Below are positions 1-9,016 of a stretch of DNA of 47,749 bases, one piece after another (positions within the stretch are counted from its first letter, which is position 1; the number at the start of each line of letters is the position of its first letter). The position numbers were made by a program, and so were the translations under genes. Origin of the DNA: JALZUE01 sp051251725 (GTDB lineage: Bacteria > Pseudomonadota > Gammaproteobacteria > Enterobacterales > Alteromonadaceae); NCBI GenBank assembly GCA_051251725.1, contig JBPOFN010000034.1:1-47749 (forward strand), read 5' to 3'. The notes beneath the pieces are model-generated. The model made no database searches and had not been told where the DNA came from. It saw only the letters and a program-made list of their open reading frames with translations.

Positions 1-84
1 GCCGAAAGCCGAAAGCCGAAAGCCGAAAGCCGAAAGCCGAAAGCCGAAAGCCGAAAGCCGAAAGCCGAAAGCCGAAAGCCGAAA
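1..84. repeat. Heptanucleotide tandem array, unit GCCGAAA, 12 perfect copies
   Basis: Twelve uninterrupted copies of the 7-bp unit GCCGAAA run from the first base of the window to base 84, followed by AA and then unrelated sequence. The array may continue to the left of the window. It lies 24 bp upstream of the start codon of the sensor kinase gene, so it could be the 3' tail of an unseen upstream gene or part of the kinase gene's leader. Perfect identity between copies suggests recent slippage expansion. Other short arrays occur at 15315, 25387, 39466 and 39898. Confidence 0.97.
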
Positions 85-108
85 AATATCAATAGCCGTA
101 AGTCATCC

Positions 109-3100
109 ATGCATTCAAACCAAAAAATATTACCTACTCGCCGAACTTACAATAAACTCGTTGCCAACGAGATGATGGAAGATTTTGCCCTGCGCTTTAC
201 CCCGAAACGTTCTCGCCAGTGGTCGCTTAATCGTATTGCTTGTACCGCACTTGGTATCGTGTCATTTTTAGTTTTAGAAGCTATTGGCGGGGCGATCACC
301 CTTAATTTTGGTTTTGAAAATGCCGCATGGGCAATTTTAGCGGTTACGCTGGTGGTGTTTTTTACTGGTTTGCCCATTAGCTATTATGCCGCTAAATACG
401 GGGTTGATATTGACCTGTTAAGCCGCGGTGCCGGTTTTGGTTATATTGGCTCAACCATAGCTTCGCTAATTTATGCCTCGTTTACTTTTATCTTTTTTGC
501 CTTAGAAGCGGCCATTATGTCAATGGCGCTGCAAATATTATTTGGTTTGCCGTTGTCGATTGGCTATGTTTTTAGTGCGCTGATTGTTTTACCCTTGGTA
601 ACGCACGGCATTTCTTATATCAGCCGTTTTCAAGTATGGACACAACCTATTTGGATTGCCTTACAGCTATTACCGCTTTTTTATGTTTTTTCACACCCTG
701 ATGCTAATTTTAATGAATGGGTAAGTTTTACCGGCGCCGCGGGTGATAGTGGCTCACAATTTAACTTGGTGTTATTTGGCGCGGCCTCAGCCGTGTTATT
801 GTCATTAGTTGCGCAAATTGGTGAGCAGGTCGATTTTTTACGATTTTTACCTGAAAAACCAAAAACTGGGCAATGGCGTTGGTGGGTTGCGTTAGTATCT
901 GCCGGCCCCGGTTGGATTATATTCGGCGCTTTAAAGCTGTTTCTGGGTTCATTCTTAGCTTATTTTGCTTTACAGCAAGGGGTTGATATTGAACTGGCTG
1001 GCGACCCCGCTCATATGTATAACCTTGCCTTTAGTTATGTCTTTGAAAATCCGACCATAAGTGTGATTGTTGCTTGTAGTTTTGTTGTTATCTCGCAATT
1101 AAAAATTAATGTCGCTAATGCCTACGCGGGCTCATTAGCATGGTCTAACTTCTTTTCCCGTGTTACACATAATCATCCTGGCCGTGTGGTATGGATGATT
1201 TTTAATGTTGGTATTGCGTTATTATTAATGGAGCTTGGTATTTACCAGACCATTGAAAGCATGCTGTCAGTTTATTCGGTTATCGTTTTGGCTTGGTTGA
1301 GTTCGGTAGTGGCTGATCTGATCATTAATAAACCTTTAGGTATCAGTCCCAAGCATATCGAATTTAAACGCTCGCATTTATACGATATTAATCCGGTCGG
1401 GGTCGGCTCTATGCTGATCGCTTCTTTTTTCGGTTTTACTGCTCACTTTGGATGGTATGGCGCTACTATTGAAGCGTTAGCGTCATTTCTCGCTTGTTTT
1501 TTACCTTTCATCACTGTGCCGCTGATCGGCTATTTAACCAAAGGAAAATATTATTTGGTTGAACGCGACATCCCTGAGTTACCTGAGATCAGTAAGTGCC
1601 ATATTTGCGAAAATAGTTTTGAGCACGAAGATATGACTTTTTGTCCGGCTTATCAAAAACCAATTTGTTCGTTATGCTGTTCTTTAGATGTGCGCTGTGG
1701 TGATTTATGCCGGCCAGAAGCGACGTTATCAAAACAATCTCATCACTTTTTTAAACGCTTTTTAACCACAGAATTATTAAGTGTTATGACCACGCCAATG
1801 GCACAATTTATCTCAGTAACATTGGGGTTAAGTTTAGTTGGTGCGGGGATTTTGTTTCTTATTTATCTGCAGGTGCCGTTAGACGGTAATGTAAAACAAG
1901 TTTTTGCTAGTACCCTGATTAAAATATTCTTTTTGTTATTAATTATTATCGGCATTATCAGTTGGTTATTTATTCTTGCCCGTAGCGGTAATCGCTTGGC
2001 ACTAAAAGAATTACGTTCACAAACCAATGCCCTAGCAAAAGAGATGGATGCTCACACCAAAACCTCACAAGCGTTGCAAGATGCCAAAGAAATAGCTGAG
2101 TCAGCCAATGAAGCGAAAAGCCGTTATTTAGCCGGATTAAGTCATGAACTTCGAACGCCACTCAATGTATTATTAGGTTATGCGCAACTCTTAAGCCGAG
2201 ATGAGGAACTGCCTGAACGCCAACGTGAAACCTTAGGTATCGTCAGAAAAAATGGCGAGCATTTAGCGGATTTAATTGAAGGCTTGTTAGAAATATCAAA
2301 AATCGAAGCTGGGCGCTTAACTCTTCATCGCGATGAATTTAATTTAAAAGCAATATTGCAGCAACTGGTTGATATGTTTCAAATGCAGGCGAATCAAAAG
2401 AGCTTAAAGTTTTATTATCAGCCAAGTGAGCATTTGCCTGATATTGTCGCCGCTGATAAACAGCGCTTTCGGCAAATATTGATTAATTTAATATCCAATG
2501 CCATTAAATACACAGAAAACGGCAGTGTTACTTTTAAGGTGAATTACCGTAATGAAGTCGCAAGCTTTAGCGTGATTGATACCGGTGTTGGTATTTCAAA
2601 AGATAACCAAGACATTATTTTTCAGCCGTTTGAGCAAATTAGAAATACCCATACCCAAGCGATTGGCGGGACCGGTTTAGGGTTAACTATCTCGCGCTCA
2701 TTAACCGAATTGATGGGCGGTGAAATCAGCTTGAAAAGTACTCTAGGGCAGGGCAGTACTTTTAACCTACGTTTAATGCTACCTAAGTTATATCAAGACA
2801 ATAACTCGCCTGAGCAAGAAAGTAATCATGTGATTGCTTATCAAGGTGAGCAAAAAACAATTTTAGTGGTCGACGATGATGTTAATCAACATCGGCTGTT
2901 GTCAGATTTACTTTCGCCGTTAGGTTTTAATGTTTTACAAGCGAATGATGCTAATCAAGGTTTTGTCTTGATTAAACAACAAACCATTGATTTAATTATT
3001 CTTGATGTCAGAATGCCGGATATTGACGGCTGGCAAATGGTGAAAATGTTAAGAGAGCAAGGCTGTCATCTCCCTGTATTAATGGTGTCGGCCAATGCCC

Positions 3101-3480
3101 GTGATACTGAGTTTGATTTAGCCGCAGAAGGTTTTCATAACGGCTATATCGCCAAACCGGTTAATTTAGATGCGCTCTTAGGTAAAATAGGTAATTTACT
3201 CAAAATTCAGTGGCAATATAAAAGCGCCGATCAGAAAAAGGATCCGGCGAATGTTTCGGCTAATAATGCTTTTGATAAAAGCTTAGTGCAAAATGAGCAT
3301 TATTTAGAGCTGATAGCGCTTGCTGAAATTGGTTACTTATCAGGATTTAAAGACAAGTTCGCTGAAATTAATCAGCGTTATTACTTTCCTGCTGATGTGA
3401 AGTCACAAATCGAAGAGTACATTGAACTGTGCAACTTCCCGAAAGTCATTGAGTATTTAAGAGAGTTAATCCATGAGTAG
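109..3480 (+). CDS. NCS1-type transporter / histidine kinase / receiver fusion (hybrid sensor kinase)
   Basis: A 1123-residue membrane sensor. Residues about 30-485 form a multi-spanning domain resembling NCS1 (cytosine/purine/allantoin-type) permeases. A Cys-rich segment at 497-534 follows (C497, C500, C512, C520, C523, C524, C530, C534), which looks like a zinc or Fe-S binding knuckle. Two more membrane segments lie at about 565-625, then a short coiled coil, a HisKA domain with the H-box HELRTP (phosphoacceptor H679), an HATPase domain ending in a GTGLGL motif, and a receiver domain (acidic D922 region, phosphoacceptor D966). The last roughly 90 residues are helical and unrecognised. By analogy with CbrA-type kinases the permease part may sense or import a ligand; the ligand is unknown. 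The stop overlaps the next start by 8 bp, so it is cotranscribed with the LuxR-type regulator. No strong Shine-Dalgarno is visible. Confidence 0.9.
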   Translation: MHSNQKILPTRRTYNKLVANEMMEDFALRFTPKRSRQWSLNRIACTALGIVSFLVLEAIGGAITLNFGFENAAWAILAVTLVVFFTGLPISYYAAKYGVDIDLLSRGAGFGYIGSTIASLIYASFTFIFFALEAAIMSMALQILFGLPLSIGYVFSALIVLPLVTHGISYISRFQVWTQPIWIALQLLPLFYVFSHPDANFNEWVSFTGAAGDSGSQFNLVLFGAASAVLLSLVAQIGEQVDFLRFLPEKPKTGQWRWWVALVSAGPGWIIFGALKLFLGSFLAYFALQQGVDIELAGDPAHMYNLAFSYVFENPTISVIVACSFVVISQLKINVANAYAGSLAWSNFFSRVTHNHPGRVVWMIFNVGIALLLMELGIYQTIESMLSVYSVIVLAWLSSVVADLIINKPLGISPKHIEFKRSHLYDINPVGVGSMLIASFFGFTAHFGWYGATIEALASFLACFLPFITVPLIGYLTKGKYYLVERDIPELPEISKCHICENSFEHEDMTFCPAYQKPICSLCCSLDVRCGDLCRPEATLSKQSHHFFKRFLTTELLSVMTTPMAQFISVTLGLSLVGAGILFLIYLQVPLDGNVKQVFASTLIKIFFLLLIIIGIISWLFILARSGNRLALKELRSQTNALAKEMDAHTKTSQALQDAKEIAESANEAKSRYLAGLSHELRTPLNVLLGYAQLLSRDEELPERQRETLGIVRKNGEHLADLIEGLLEISKIEAGRLTLHRDEFNLKAILQQLVDMFQMQANQKSLKFYYQPSEHLPDIVAADKQRFRQILINLISNAIKYTENGSVTFKVNYRNEVASFSVIDTGVGISKDNQDIIFQPFEQIRNTHTQAIGGTGLGLTISRSLTELMGGEISLKSTLGQGSTFNLRLMLPKLYQDNNSPEQESNHVIAYQGEQKTILVVDDDVNQHRLLSDLLSPLGFNVLQANDANQGFVLIKQQTIDLIILDVRMPDIDGWQMVKMLREQGCHLPVLMVSANARDTEFDLAAEGFHNGYIAKPVNLDALLGKIGNLLKIQWQYKSADQKKDPANVSANNAFDKSLVQNEHYLELIALAEIGYLSGFKDKFAEINQRYYFPADVKSQIEEYIELCNFPKVIEYLRELIHE

Positions 3481-4366
3481 TAAAATGAGCGATGTTGTTT
3501 TAGTAGTCGACGACTCGCCAGAGTCTTTAGGGATGTTAAATGTTGCGTTAAACACTCAAGGATACACAGCTTTAGTCGCATTAAACGGTGTGCAAGCGTT
3601 AGCCATCGCTGAAAAAGTGGTGCCTGACGTAGTCTTACTCGATGCCTTAATGCCAGAAATGGACGGTTTTGAAACCTGTAAACGTTTGAAACAACAATTG
3701 CCCAATACGCCGATTATTTTTATGACGGGCTTAACCGATGTTGAAGATGTGGTTAAAGGTTTTGAAGCGGGCGGGGTCGATTATGTCACTAAACCGATTT
3801 CACCTGATGAAGTTATTGCTCGAATAAAAACGCATATTCAAACCGCTAAATTAGCGTTAAGTGCACAAACCGCATTAGATCATGCCGGTAATAATGTTTT
3901 TTGCGTTAGCGGTGAAGGACGCTTATCTTGGGCGACACCTTATGTTCATGAATTATTAGCCGAAGTTTCAGGTGATGATTTAAGTCCTTGGGCGACGTTG
4001 GCGGAACAATTTAAACGTTGGCTGTTAACTTGTCGTGACAATAAAATAAATTTGGAAGTGACTTGTTTTGCTAAGCCGATCAGTATTTTTTATGAACGTC
4101 AGGAAAATGATTTACATTTACTGCGCATTATTGAAGCCAAAATTCAAAAAACGCCGCAAGACTTACAAGCTAATCTACCAATCACCAAACGAGAATCGGA
4201 AGTGTTATATTGGCTTTCATATGGCAAAACCAGTTGGGAAATATCACAAATATTAACTATGAGTCCGCGCACGGTTAATAAACATCTAGAGCAAATTTAT
4301 AAAAAACTCGGGGTTGATAATCGTACTTCAGCCGCCGCTATTTCGATTCGCTTACTTGATGTTTAA
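3473..4366 (+). CDS. LuxR-family response regulator (REC + HTH)
   Basis: A 297-residue DNA-binding response regulator. An N-terminal receiver domain (about residues 7-120) carries the acidic pair D13/D14, phosphoacceptor D57 in the motif LLDALMP, and the conserved TKP lysine. A middle region of about 100 residues is unassigned and could be a degenerate PAS-like spacer. The C-terminal 65 residues are a LuxR/GerE helix-turn-helix beginning near LPITKRESEVL, with the typical recognition-helix stretch SPRTVNKHLEQIYKKLGV. Its ATG overlaps the end of the upstream hybrid kinase, which makes that kinase the obvious phosphate donor and implies translational coupling. Target genes cannot be read from the window. 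Confidence 0.93.
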   Translation: MSSKMSDVVLVVDDSPESLGMLNVALNTQGYTALVALNGVQALAIAEKVVPDVVLLDALMPEMDGFETCKRLKQQLPNTPIIFMTGLTDVEDVVKGFEAGGVDYVTKPISPDEVIARIKTHIQTAKLALSAQTALDHAGNNVFCVSGEGRLSWATPYVHELLAEVSGDDLSPWATLAEQFKRWLLTCRDNKINLEVTCFAKPISIFYERQENDLHLLRIIEAKIQKTPQDLQANLPITKRESEVLYWLSYGKTSWEISQILTMSPRTVNKHLEQIYKKLGVDNRTSAAAISIRLLDV

Positions 4367-4383
4367 TCATACCTGTACTTTTT

Positions 4384-4414
4384 GAACGAGAAATTTCATT
4401 TACCTGTCTCGTTC
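4384..4414 (+). terminator. Possible terminator hairpin after the response regulator
   Basis: An 8-bp inverted repeat (GAACGAGA / TCTCGTTC, 15-nt loop) begins 17 bases after the response regulator stop. Only a weak T tract follows, so it may be a poor intrinsic terminator or an RNA-stabilising hairpin. The remaining sequence up to 4563 shows nothing recognisable. Confidence 0.4.
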
Positions 4415-4563
4415 TTGTTAGGCTAAATTTGTGTTAGATGCGTGTAAAACGTTGAATTATTACTAGGTTGCTTTTCGTAGTTTATAACGGCATCATTCCC
4501 CTTTGTGTATTCGCATTTGAAGAAGGATGTTTCAAATAATTGTCTTAGTTTAAATGAGTGGAT

Positions 4564-4581
4564 AATAAGCGTATGCTTATT
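4564..4581. promoter_or_regulatory. Dyad AATAAGC-N4-GCTTATT upstream of a small gene
   Basis: A perfect 7-bp inverted repeat with a 4-bp spacer ends 25 bases before the ATG of the 93-residue gene. The size and symmetry fit a transcription factor operator or a short 5'UTR hairpin. No regulator can be named. Confidence 0.4.
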
Positions 4582-4606
4582 GAGTTATCCCTGATGAGTT
4601 GTACCT

Positions 4607-4888
4607 ATGAAGAATAACGAGAATACCGATTCAATCAATATATTAGCGTCGAAAGAAGTAACCATTATTTATTATAGTGATCATTCGATGGAGTTGATGC
4701 ATGACGTGAAATCTTTTCCTCAAAATGGCCAAGGCCGTGTCTGTATTCCTGAACAATACAAACGAGGAAAATCAATTATTGCGGTTTGTGATGGTCAAAT
4801 TGAAATTTTAAATAAACTCGGTGAACGTATTATTCCCGCTTCTCAAATGTTATTTAAAACTAATCATCTAATTAAAAAAGCTAATTAA
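4607..4888 (+). CDS. Small conserved protein resembling the TIGR02922/DUF2375 family
   Basis: A 93-residue soluble protein with no signal peptide or membrane segment. The core about residues 18-80 (EVTIIYYSD, ELMHDVKSFP, GRVCIP, GKSIIAVCDGQIEILNKLGER) matches my recollection of TIGR02922/DUF2375, a small family known mainly from Colwellia and Shewanella. No function is established. The family assignment is from memory and moderate in confidence. The gene stands alone between the LuxR-type regulator and a convergent kinase gene, has a dyad 25 bp upstream and a good terminator downstream, and so is probably a monocistronic unit. No strong Shine-Dalgarno precedes the ATG. Confidence 0.75.
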   Translation: MKNNENTDSINILASKEVTIIYYSDHSMELMHDVKSFPQNGQGRVCIPEQYKRGKSIIAVCDGQIEILNKLGERIIPASQMLFKTNHLIKKAN

Positions 4889-4993
4889 AATAAGTTAGTT
4901 ATTTTTTGGTTTTCGTAACACTAAAGCGCTGTTTTATTTTATTAAATAATAGCCTGTAAGTTTCAATTTTTCCGGCATAAAACATAAAAAATC

Positions 4994-5016
4994 AAAGGGC
5001 ATTTAGCCCTTTTTTT
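4994..5016 (+). terminator. Rho-independent terminator of the small DUF2375-like gene
   Basis: AAAGGGC - ATTTA - GCCCTTT followed by further T residues gives a 7-bp stem with a T run on the plus strand. It overlaps the stop codon of the convergent kinase gene and has an A-rich left flank, so it may act in both directions. Confidence 0.8.
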
Positions 5017-6637
5017 ATGTCTGCATTATGTCCTTGAGGGTTTGTATTAAGTCATCTTTTAACATTGGCTTACTTAAATAAGCGCTAAAATTAAAACTGT
5101 CAGGACCTTTTTTCTGTATTTCAAAAACATCAGCCGTTAAGGCGATTATTGGAATGTGAGGGTGTTTATTGCGGATCTGTTTCGCGGCCTCAACGCCATT
5201 TATGCCCGGCATATGAATATCCATAAAAATAATATCGTAATTTTTACTATCTACTTTTTGCAATGATATTTCGCCATCTTCAGCAAAGTCAACTTGATGG
5301 CCAATACTATTAAACATTAAATTGGCTAGTTTACGGTTGATAGCATTGTCTTCGACAATTAGTATTTCTGGTGATATCAGCTCTTGGTTATTAACAGATT
5401 CAGTTGTTGGTATTGGCGTAATAAGTTCTTCTGGTAAAGCTGGATTATTGATTGGAATAATAATATTAACCGTGGTACCAAGGTTTAATTCGCTGCTGAG
5501 GTGTATTTCCCCCTGCATTAATTCAACTAAGCTTTTAGTGATAGATAAACCGAGGCCCGTGCCTTCAGAATGTGCGTTACCGACTTGCTTAAACTTATTA
5601 AATAAATGCGTTTGCTCATGTTTAGCAATACCAATGCCCTGGTCTTCAACGATAATTTCAAGCGCTTGAACGTTTAAGTTCGCGCTTAACGTAATTTTTT
5701 TACCTGAACTCGTAAATTTTATGCTGTTATTAAGCAAGTTGATCAAGGTTTGACTGAGCTTTCTTTCGTCTAGGTATAAGTATTCAGGTAATTCCTTATC
5801 AACAGTAAAACTTAAGTCTATGCCTTTATCATCGGCTTTGACTTGTAGCATAGTACAAATTTTTGCGATAAAAGTATTGAGCCTGAACCAAGAGTTATTA
5901 ATCTCCATTTGGCCGGCTTCAATCTTACTGAGATCGAGTACTGAATTAATGATACCTAAGAGATGCTGTGAGCTGAAATCGATATCTTCGAGGTAACCCT
6001 TAAATTCTGCCGGTAGGTGCATTGTTTGACTTTTTTCTAAACATATTTGGCTAAAACCAATGATCGCGTTTAACGGTGTTCTGATTTCGTGCGACATCGA
6101 AGAGAGGAATTCAGTTTTAAAATTATTGGCTATTTCTGCTTGTTTTAAGTTTTTTCTGAGCTCCATTTGCGAAATGACTTCACGTGATAAAATGGTGAGA
6201 GCATTGCGTTGTCGTTCAGTGAGCTTGTTAGGTTTATCACTAATTGTGCAAAGTGTGCCAATGGCATAACCACTTGGGGTCACGAGTTGGGCACCGGCAT
6301 AAAAGCGAATTTTTGGCCCGCCAGTAACTAAAGGATTATCGAAAAAACGCTCATCTTTACTGGCGTCAACAATTTCAAAGATATCACTTTCGTGTATTGC
6401 ATGGGCGCAAAAGGCAATTTCACGGCCTGTTTCTTCAGCATCAATACCAACCTTTGCTTTAAACCATTGTCTGTTTGGGTCAATTAAGCTAATTAAAGCA
6501 ATGGGTGTTTCACATATTTCTGAGGCTAATAAGGTTAAATCATCAAATACTTTTTCGGCTTCGGTATCAAGAATATTGTAACCATAAAGCGCTTGTAGGC
6601 GTTCTTTTTCATCCGTTGTTATCGGGGCTGAGATCAT
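5015..6637 (-). CDS. GAF-domain hybrid sensor histidine kinase with C-terminal receiver
   Basis: A 540-residue cytoplasmic hybrid kinase with no membrane segments. Residues about 22-160 form a GAF domain of the type with the FCAHAI and GTLCTI motifs. HisKA carries phosphoacceptor H183 in SHEIRTPLNA. HATPase spans about 285-395, with N-box NLLNNSIKF, DQGIGI and GTGLGL. A receiver domain from about 423 has D430 in the acidic pocket, phosphoacceptor D473 in FMDIHMPG and the conserved SKP lysine. There is no output domain, so the signal must pass to a separate partner, which is not adjacent. The gene is monocistronic and convergent with the small DUF2375-like gene. The start ATG is followed by a typical GAF-kinase N-terminus. 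Confidence 0.9.
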   Translation of the reverse strand: MISAPITTDEKERLQALYGYNILDTEAEKVFDDLTLLASEICETPIALISLIDPNRQWFKAKVGIDAEETGREIAFCAHAIHESDIFEIVDASKDERFFDNPLVTGGPKIRFYAGAQLVTPSGYAIGTLCTISDKPNKLTERQRNALTILSREVISQMELRKNLKQAEIANNFKTEFLSSMSHEIRTPLNAIIGFSQICLEKSQTMHLPAEFKGYLEDIDFSSQHLLGIINSVLDLSKIEAGQMEINNSWFRLNTFIAKICTMLQVKADDKGIDLSFTVDKELPEYLYLDERKLSQTLINLLNNSIKFTSSGKKITLSANLNVQALEIIVEDQGIGIAKHEQTHLFNKFKQVGNAHSEGTGLGLSITKSLVELMQGEIHLSSELNLGTTVNIIIPINNPALPEELITPIPTTESVNNQELISPEILIVEDNAINRKLANLMFNSIGHQVDFAEDGEISLQKVDSKNYDIIFMDIHMPGINGVEAAKQIRNKHPHIPIIALTADVFEIQKKGPDSFNFSAYLSKPMLKDDLIQTLKDIMQT

Positions 6638-6738
6638 AGGTAAGAATTATCCTTATTAATATCTTATTTGAGTATAGAAGAAGGATTGTATTTCGAGGCG
6701 TTAAAAAGAAATTAAATTACTGGTGTTGAAAATAATAA

Positions 6739-6773
6739 TAAGCAGCTAAATTTTTAGTTAATTCAGCTGCTTA
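6739..6773 (-). terminator. Terminator hairpin after the M13 peptidase gene
   Basis: A 9-bp inverted repeat (TAAGCAGCT / AGCTGCTTA, 17-nt loop) lies 15 bases past the stop of the M13 peptidase. On the minus strand it is followed by a T-rich stretch. Confidence 0.55.
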
Positions 6774-6787
6774 ATAATTGAGAATAA

Positions 6788-8857
6788 TTACCAAATTTTC
6801 ACTCTTTGGGCTGGCGCGATATACATAGCATCACCTTCTTTAACATCAAAAGCTTGATAGAAAGCATCAATATTTGACAGTGCTCCCAAAGCTCTAAATT
6901 CGCCTGGCGCATGAGGATCGGTTGCTATTGCATTACGAACCGATTTTTCTACTTTTTTCGAACGCCAAATTTGAGCGAACCCTAAGAAGAATCGTTGATC
7001 GCCCGTTAAGCCATTGATCACCGGAGCGGCTTTCCCGTTTAATGAAGCTTGGTAAGCTTTATAAGCAATAGTTACACCGGATAAGTCACCAATATTCTCT
7101 CCTAAAGTCAGCTCGCCATTTACGTTCAGTCCATCAAATACTTGATATTGGTTAAATTGAGTTACTAGATTTTTGCCGCGGCGGGTAAATTCAGCTAAGT
7201 CTTGCTCGGTCCACCAATTTTTTAAATTACCTTGATGATCATATTTACTGCCTTGGTCGTCAAAACCGTGGCCCATTTCATGGCCGATGACGGCGCCAAT
7301 TCCGCCATAATTAGCTGCGTCATCAGCTGCCATATTGAAAAATGGCGGTTGTAATATTGCTGCTGGGAAAACAATTTCATTCACGGTCGGATTATAATAA
7401 GCATTGACCGTTTGTGGCGTCATATGCCATTCCCATTTTTGAATTGGTCCACCTAATTTAGCGACATCTTTTTGATGTGAAATTAGCCCAGAGTTAATCA
7501 CATTAGCAACTAAAGTATTTCTGGCAATGTTCAGGGTTGAATAATCTTGCCATTTATCTGGGTAACCGATTTTAGGGGTAAATGCCGCTAACTTAACATG
7601 AGCCTGTTTTTTCGTGGCGGGCGTCATCCAAGCTAAATTATCAATACTGTCGCCATAAGCATTACGTAAGTTTTCAACTAAAGTCACCATCCTTGTTTTG
7701 GCTTCAGGTGAAAAATGGCGGCTAACATAGACCTTGCCTATTACTTCTCCTAAGTGAGAGTTTACTAACTTAACCGCTCTTTTCCACTGCGGTTTTTGCT
7801 GTTCTAACCCGTCCAGTTGCTTAGCAAAAAAGTCAAAGTTTTCAGCGTCTATTTCGCTGGTTAAATAACTCGCATAAGTGCTAATGGTGTGAAAGGTTAA
7901 ATAGCTTTGCCAGTCTTCGAGGCTAGTCGCCGTTAATACTTGGCCAAAACCTTGGATAAAATCTGGCTGGTTAATAATAATCGCTTGTTCTTCACTTACG
8001 CCTTGTAACGCTAGATATTGTGACCAATCAATTGCATCGGTTAATTGTGATAATTCACCAACCGGATATTTGTTGTAGCGTTTAACACTGTCTCGGGTTT
8101 GCACTTTGGTCCAATGGTGTTGTGCCAGTTGGGTTTCTAACGCTAAAATTGTTTGCGCGGCGGCTTTACCGTTTGGCAAACCGACTAGGCTATAAATGTT
8201 TTCAATATGCTGTAAATAACCTGCGCGAATGGTTTGATAACGCTCAGTTTGATCGAAATAATAATCTCTATCAGGTAAGGCTAAGCCATGTTGCCAAATA
8301 TGCGCGGCGTAATTTTCTGAGTCTTTAGCGTCAACACTAACGTATAAATAAATCGGCGTAGTAATACCTTTAGCCTGATTTTTGGCAAAAAATGCCATTA
8401 AATCAGTTTTAGATTTTAAGGTTTTAATTTCAGCTAAAAGCTCAGCTATAGGTGCTAACCCTAAGCTGTCACGGGTTGCTTGATCCATGTAAGAGTTATA
8501 TAAATCGCCCACTTTTTGCTCGTCTGAGCCGGCGACTAAATATTGCCTAGCGGCGAGTTCTTCAATGATTTTTTTTACGTTATCATCGGCTTCGTCACGT
8601 AAGTCGTAAAAAGCGCCAACTGAAGTTTTATCGGCAGGGATAGCCGTGCGATTAATCCAGCCACCGTTAACATAGCGATAAAAATTATCTTGTGGCCGAA
8701 CATTCGGGTCGATATTGGTTAAATCAATCCCTGTTTGCAGGACTTTTTCTGGTGAGCTTGCTGCGTTTTGTACGTTATTATCGGCACAGCCCGCAATAAA
8801 TAATAATGATGAACAGGCTGCGGTGGCAATAATAGCTTTTAACTTTAGTTGAAACAT
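6788..8857 (-). CDS. M13-family zinc metallopeptidase (PepO/neprilysin-like), lipoprotein
   Basis: A 689-residue secreted endopeptidase. The N-terminus is a lipoprotein signal with lipobox cysteine C24 (FIAGC). The catalytic HExxH is HEMGH (H526, E527, H530) followed by GFDDQG, and the third zinc ligand is E587 in ENIGDLSG, with D591; the C-terminus ends in the family-typical RVKIW. The length fits bacterial M13 peptidases. These enzymes cleave oligopeptides; a lipid anchor would place this one in the periplasm or outer membrane. It is monocistronic, with its own terminator, and diverges from the small membrane protein gene at 9017. Nothing is missing from the active site. Confidence 0.95.
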   Translation of the reverse strand: MFQLKLKAIIATAACSSLLFIAGCADNNVQNAASSPEKVLQTGIDLTNIDPNVRPQDNFYRYVNGGWINRTAIPADKTSVGAFYDLRDEADDNVKKIIEELAARQYLVAGSDEQKVGDLYNSYMDQATRDSLGLAPIAELLAEIKTLKSKTDLMAFFAKNQAKGITTPIYLYVSVDAKDSENYAAHIWQHGLALPDRDYYFDQTERYQTIRAGYLQHIENIYSLVGLPNGKAAAQTILALETQLAQHHWTKVQTRDSVKRYNKYPVGELSQLTDAIDWSQYLALQGVSEEQAIIINQPDFIQGFGQVLTATSLEDWQSYLTFHTISTYASYLTSEIDAENFDFFAKQLDGLEQQKPQWKRAVKLVNSHLGEVIGKVYVSRHFSPEAKTRMVTLVENLRNAYGDSIDNLAWMTPATKKQAHVKLAAFTPKIGYPDKWQDYSTLNIARNTLVANVINSGLISHQKDVAKLGGPIQKWEWHMTPQTVNAYYNPTVNEIVFPAAILQPPFFNMAADDAANYGGIGAVIGHEMGHGFDDQGSKYDHQGNLKNWWTEQDLAEFTRRGKNLVTQFNQYQVFDGLNVNGELTLGENIGDLSGVTIAYKAYQASLNGKAAPVINGLTGDQRFFLGFAQIWRSKKVEKSVRNAIATDPHAPGEFRALGALSNIDAFYQAFDVKEGDAMYIAPAQRVKIW

Positions 8858-8954
8858 TAAGTGGTTACCGTAGTTTTTAACAAATAATAATAAAGTTATA
8901 CCATAGCCTGTTTTTGTAAATAACTGCTTTTTAGTAATATTTTATTTTTCTAGC

Positions 8955-8981
8955 TGTTAACAACAAGAGGTAATGTTAACA
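8955..8981. promoter_or_regulatory. Two copies of palindrome TGTTAACA spaced 19 bp centre to centre
   Basis: The perfect 8-bp palindrome TGTTAACA occurs at 8955-8962 and 8974-8981 in the divergent intergenic region between the M13 peptidase and the small membrane protein. Spacing of about two helical turns is what a pair of dimer-binding sites would show. The palindrome is AT-rich, so chance is possible. Confidence 0.3.
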
Positions 8982-9016
8982 TCAAGGCAGGTAATTAGTG
9001 CATTGAGGAATGAACG

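Noticed and set aside
4420..4600. Sigma-54 promoter ahead of the DUF2375-like gene
   Set aside because: No GG-N10-GC pair with an acceptable flanking consensus was found.
5322..5669. Plus-strand 115-codon open frame inside the GAF kinase gene
   Set aside because: Antisense shadow of a conserved HATPase/receiver region; no ribosome site.
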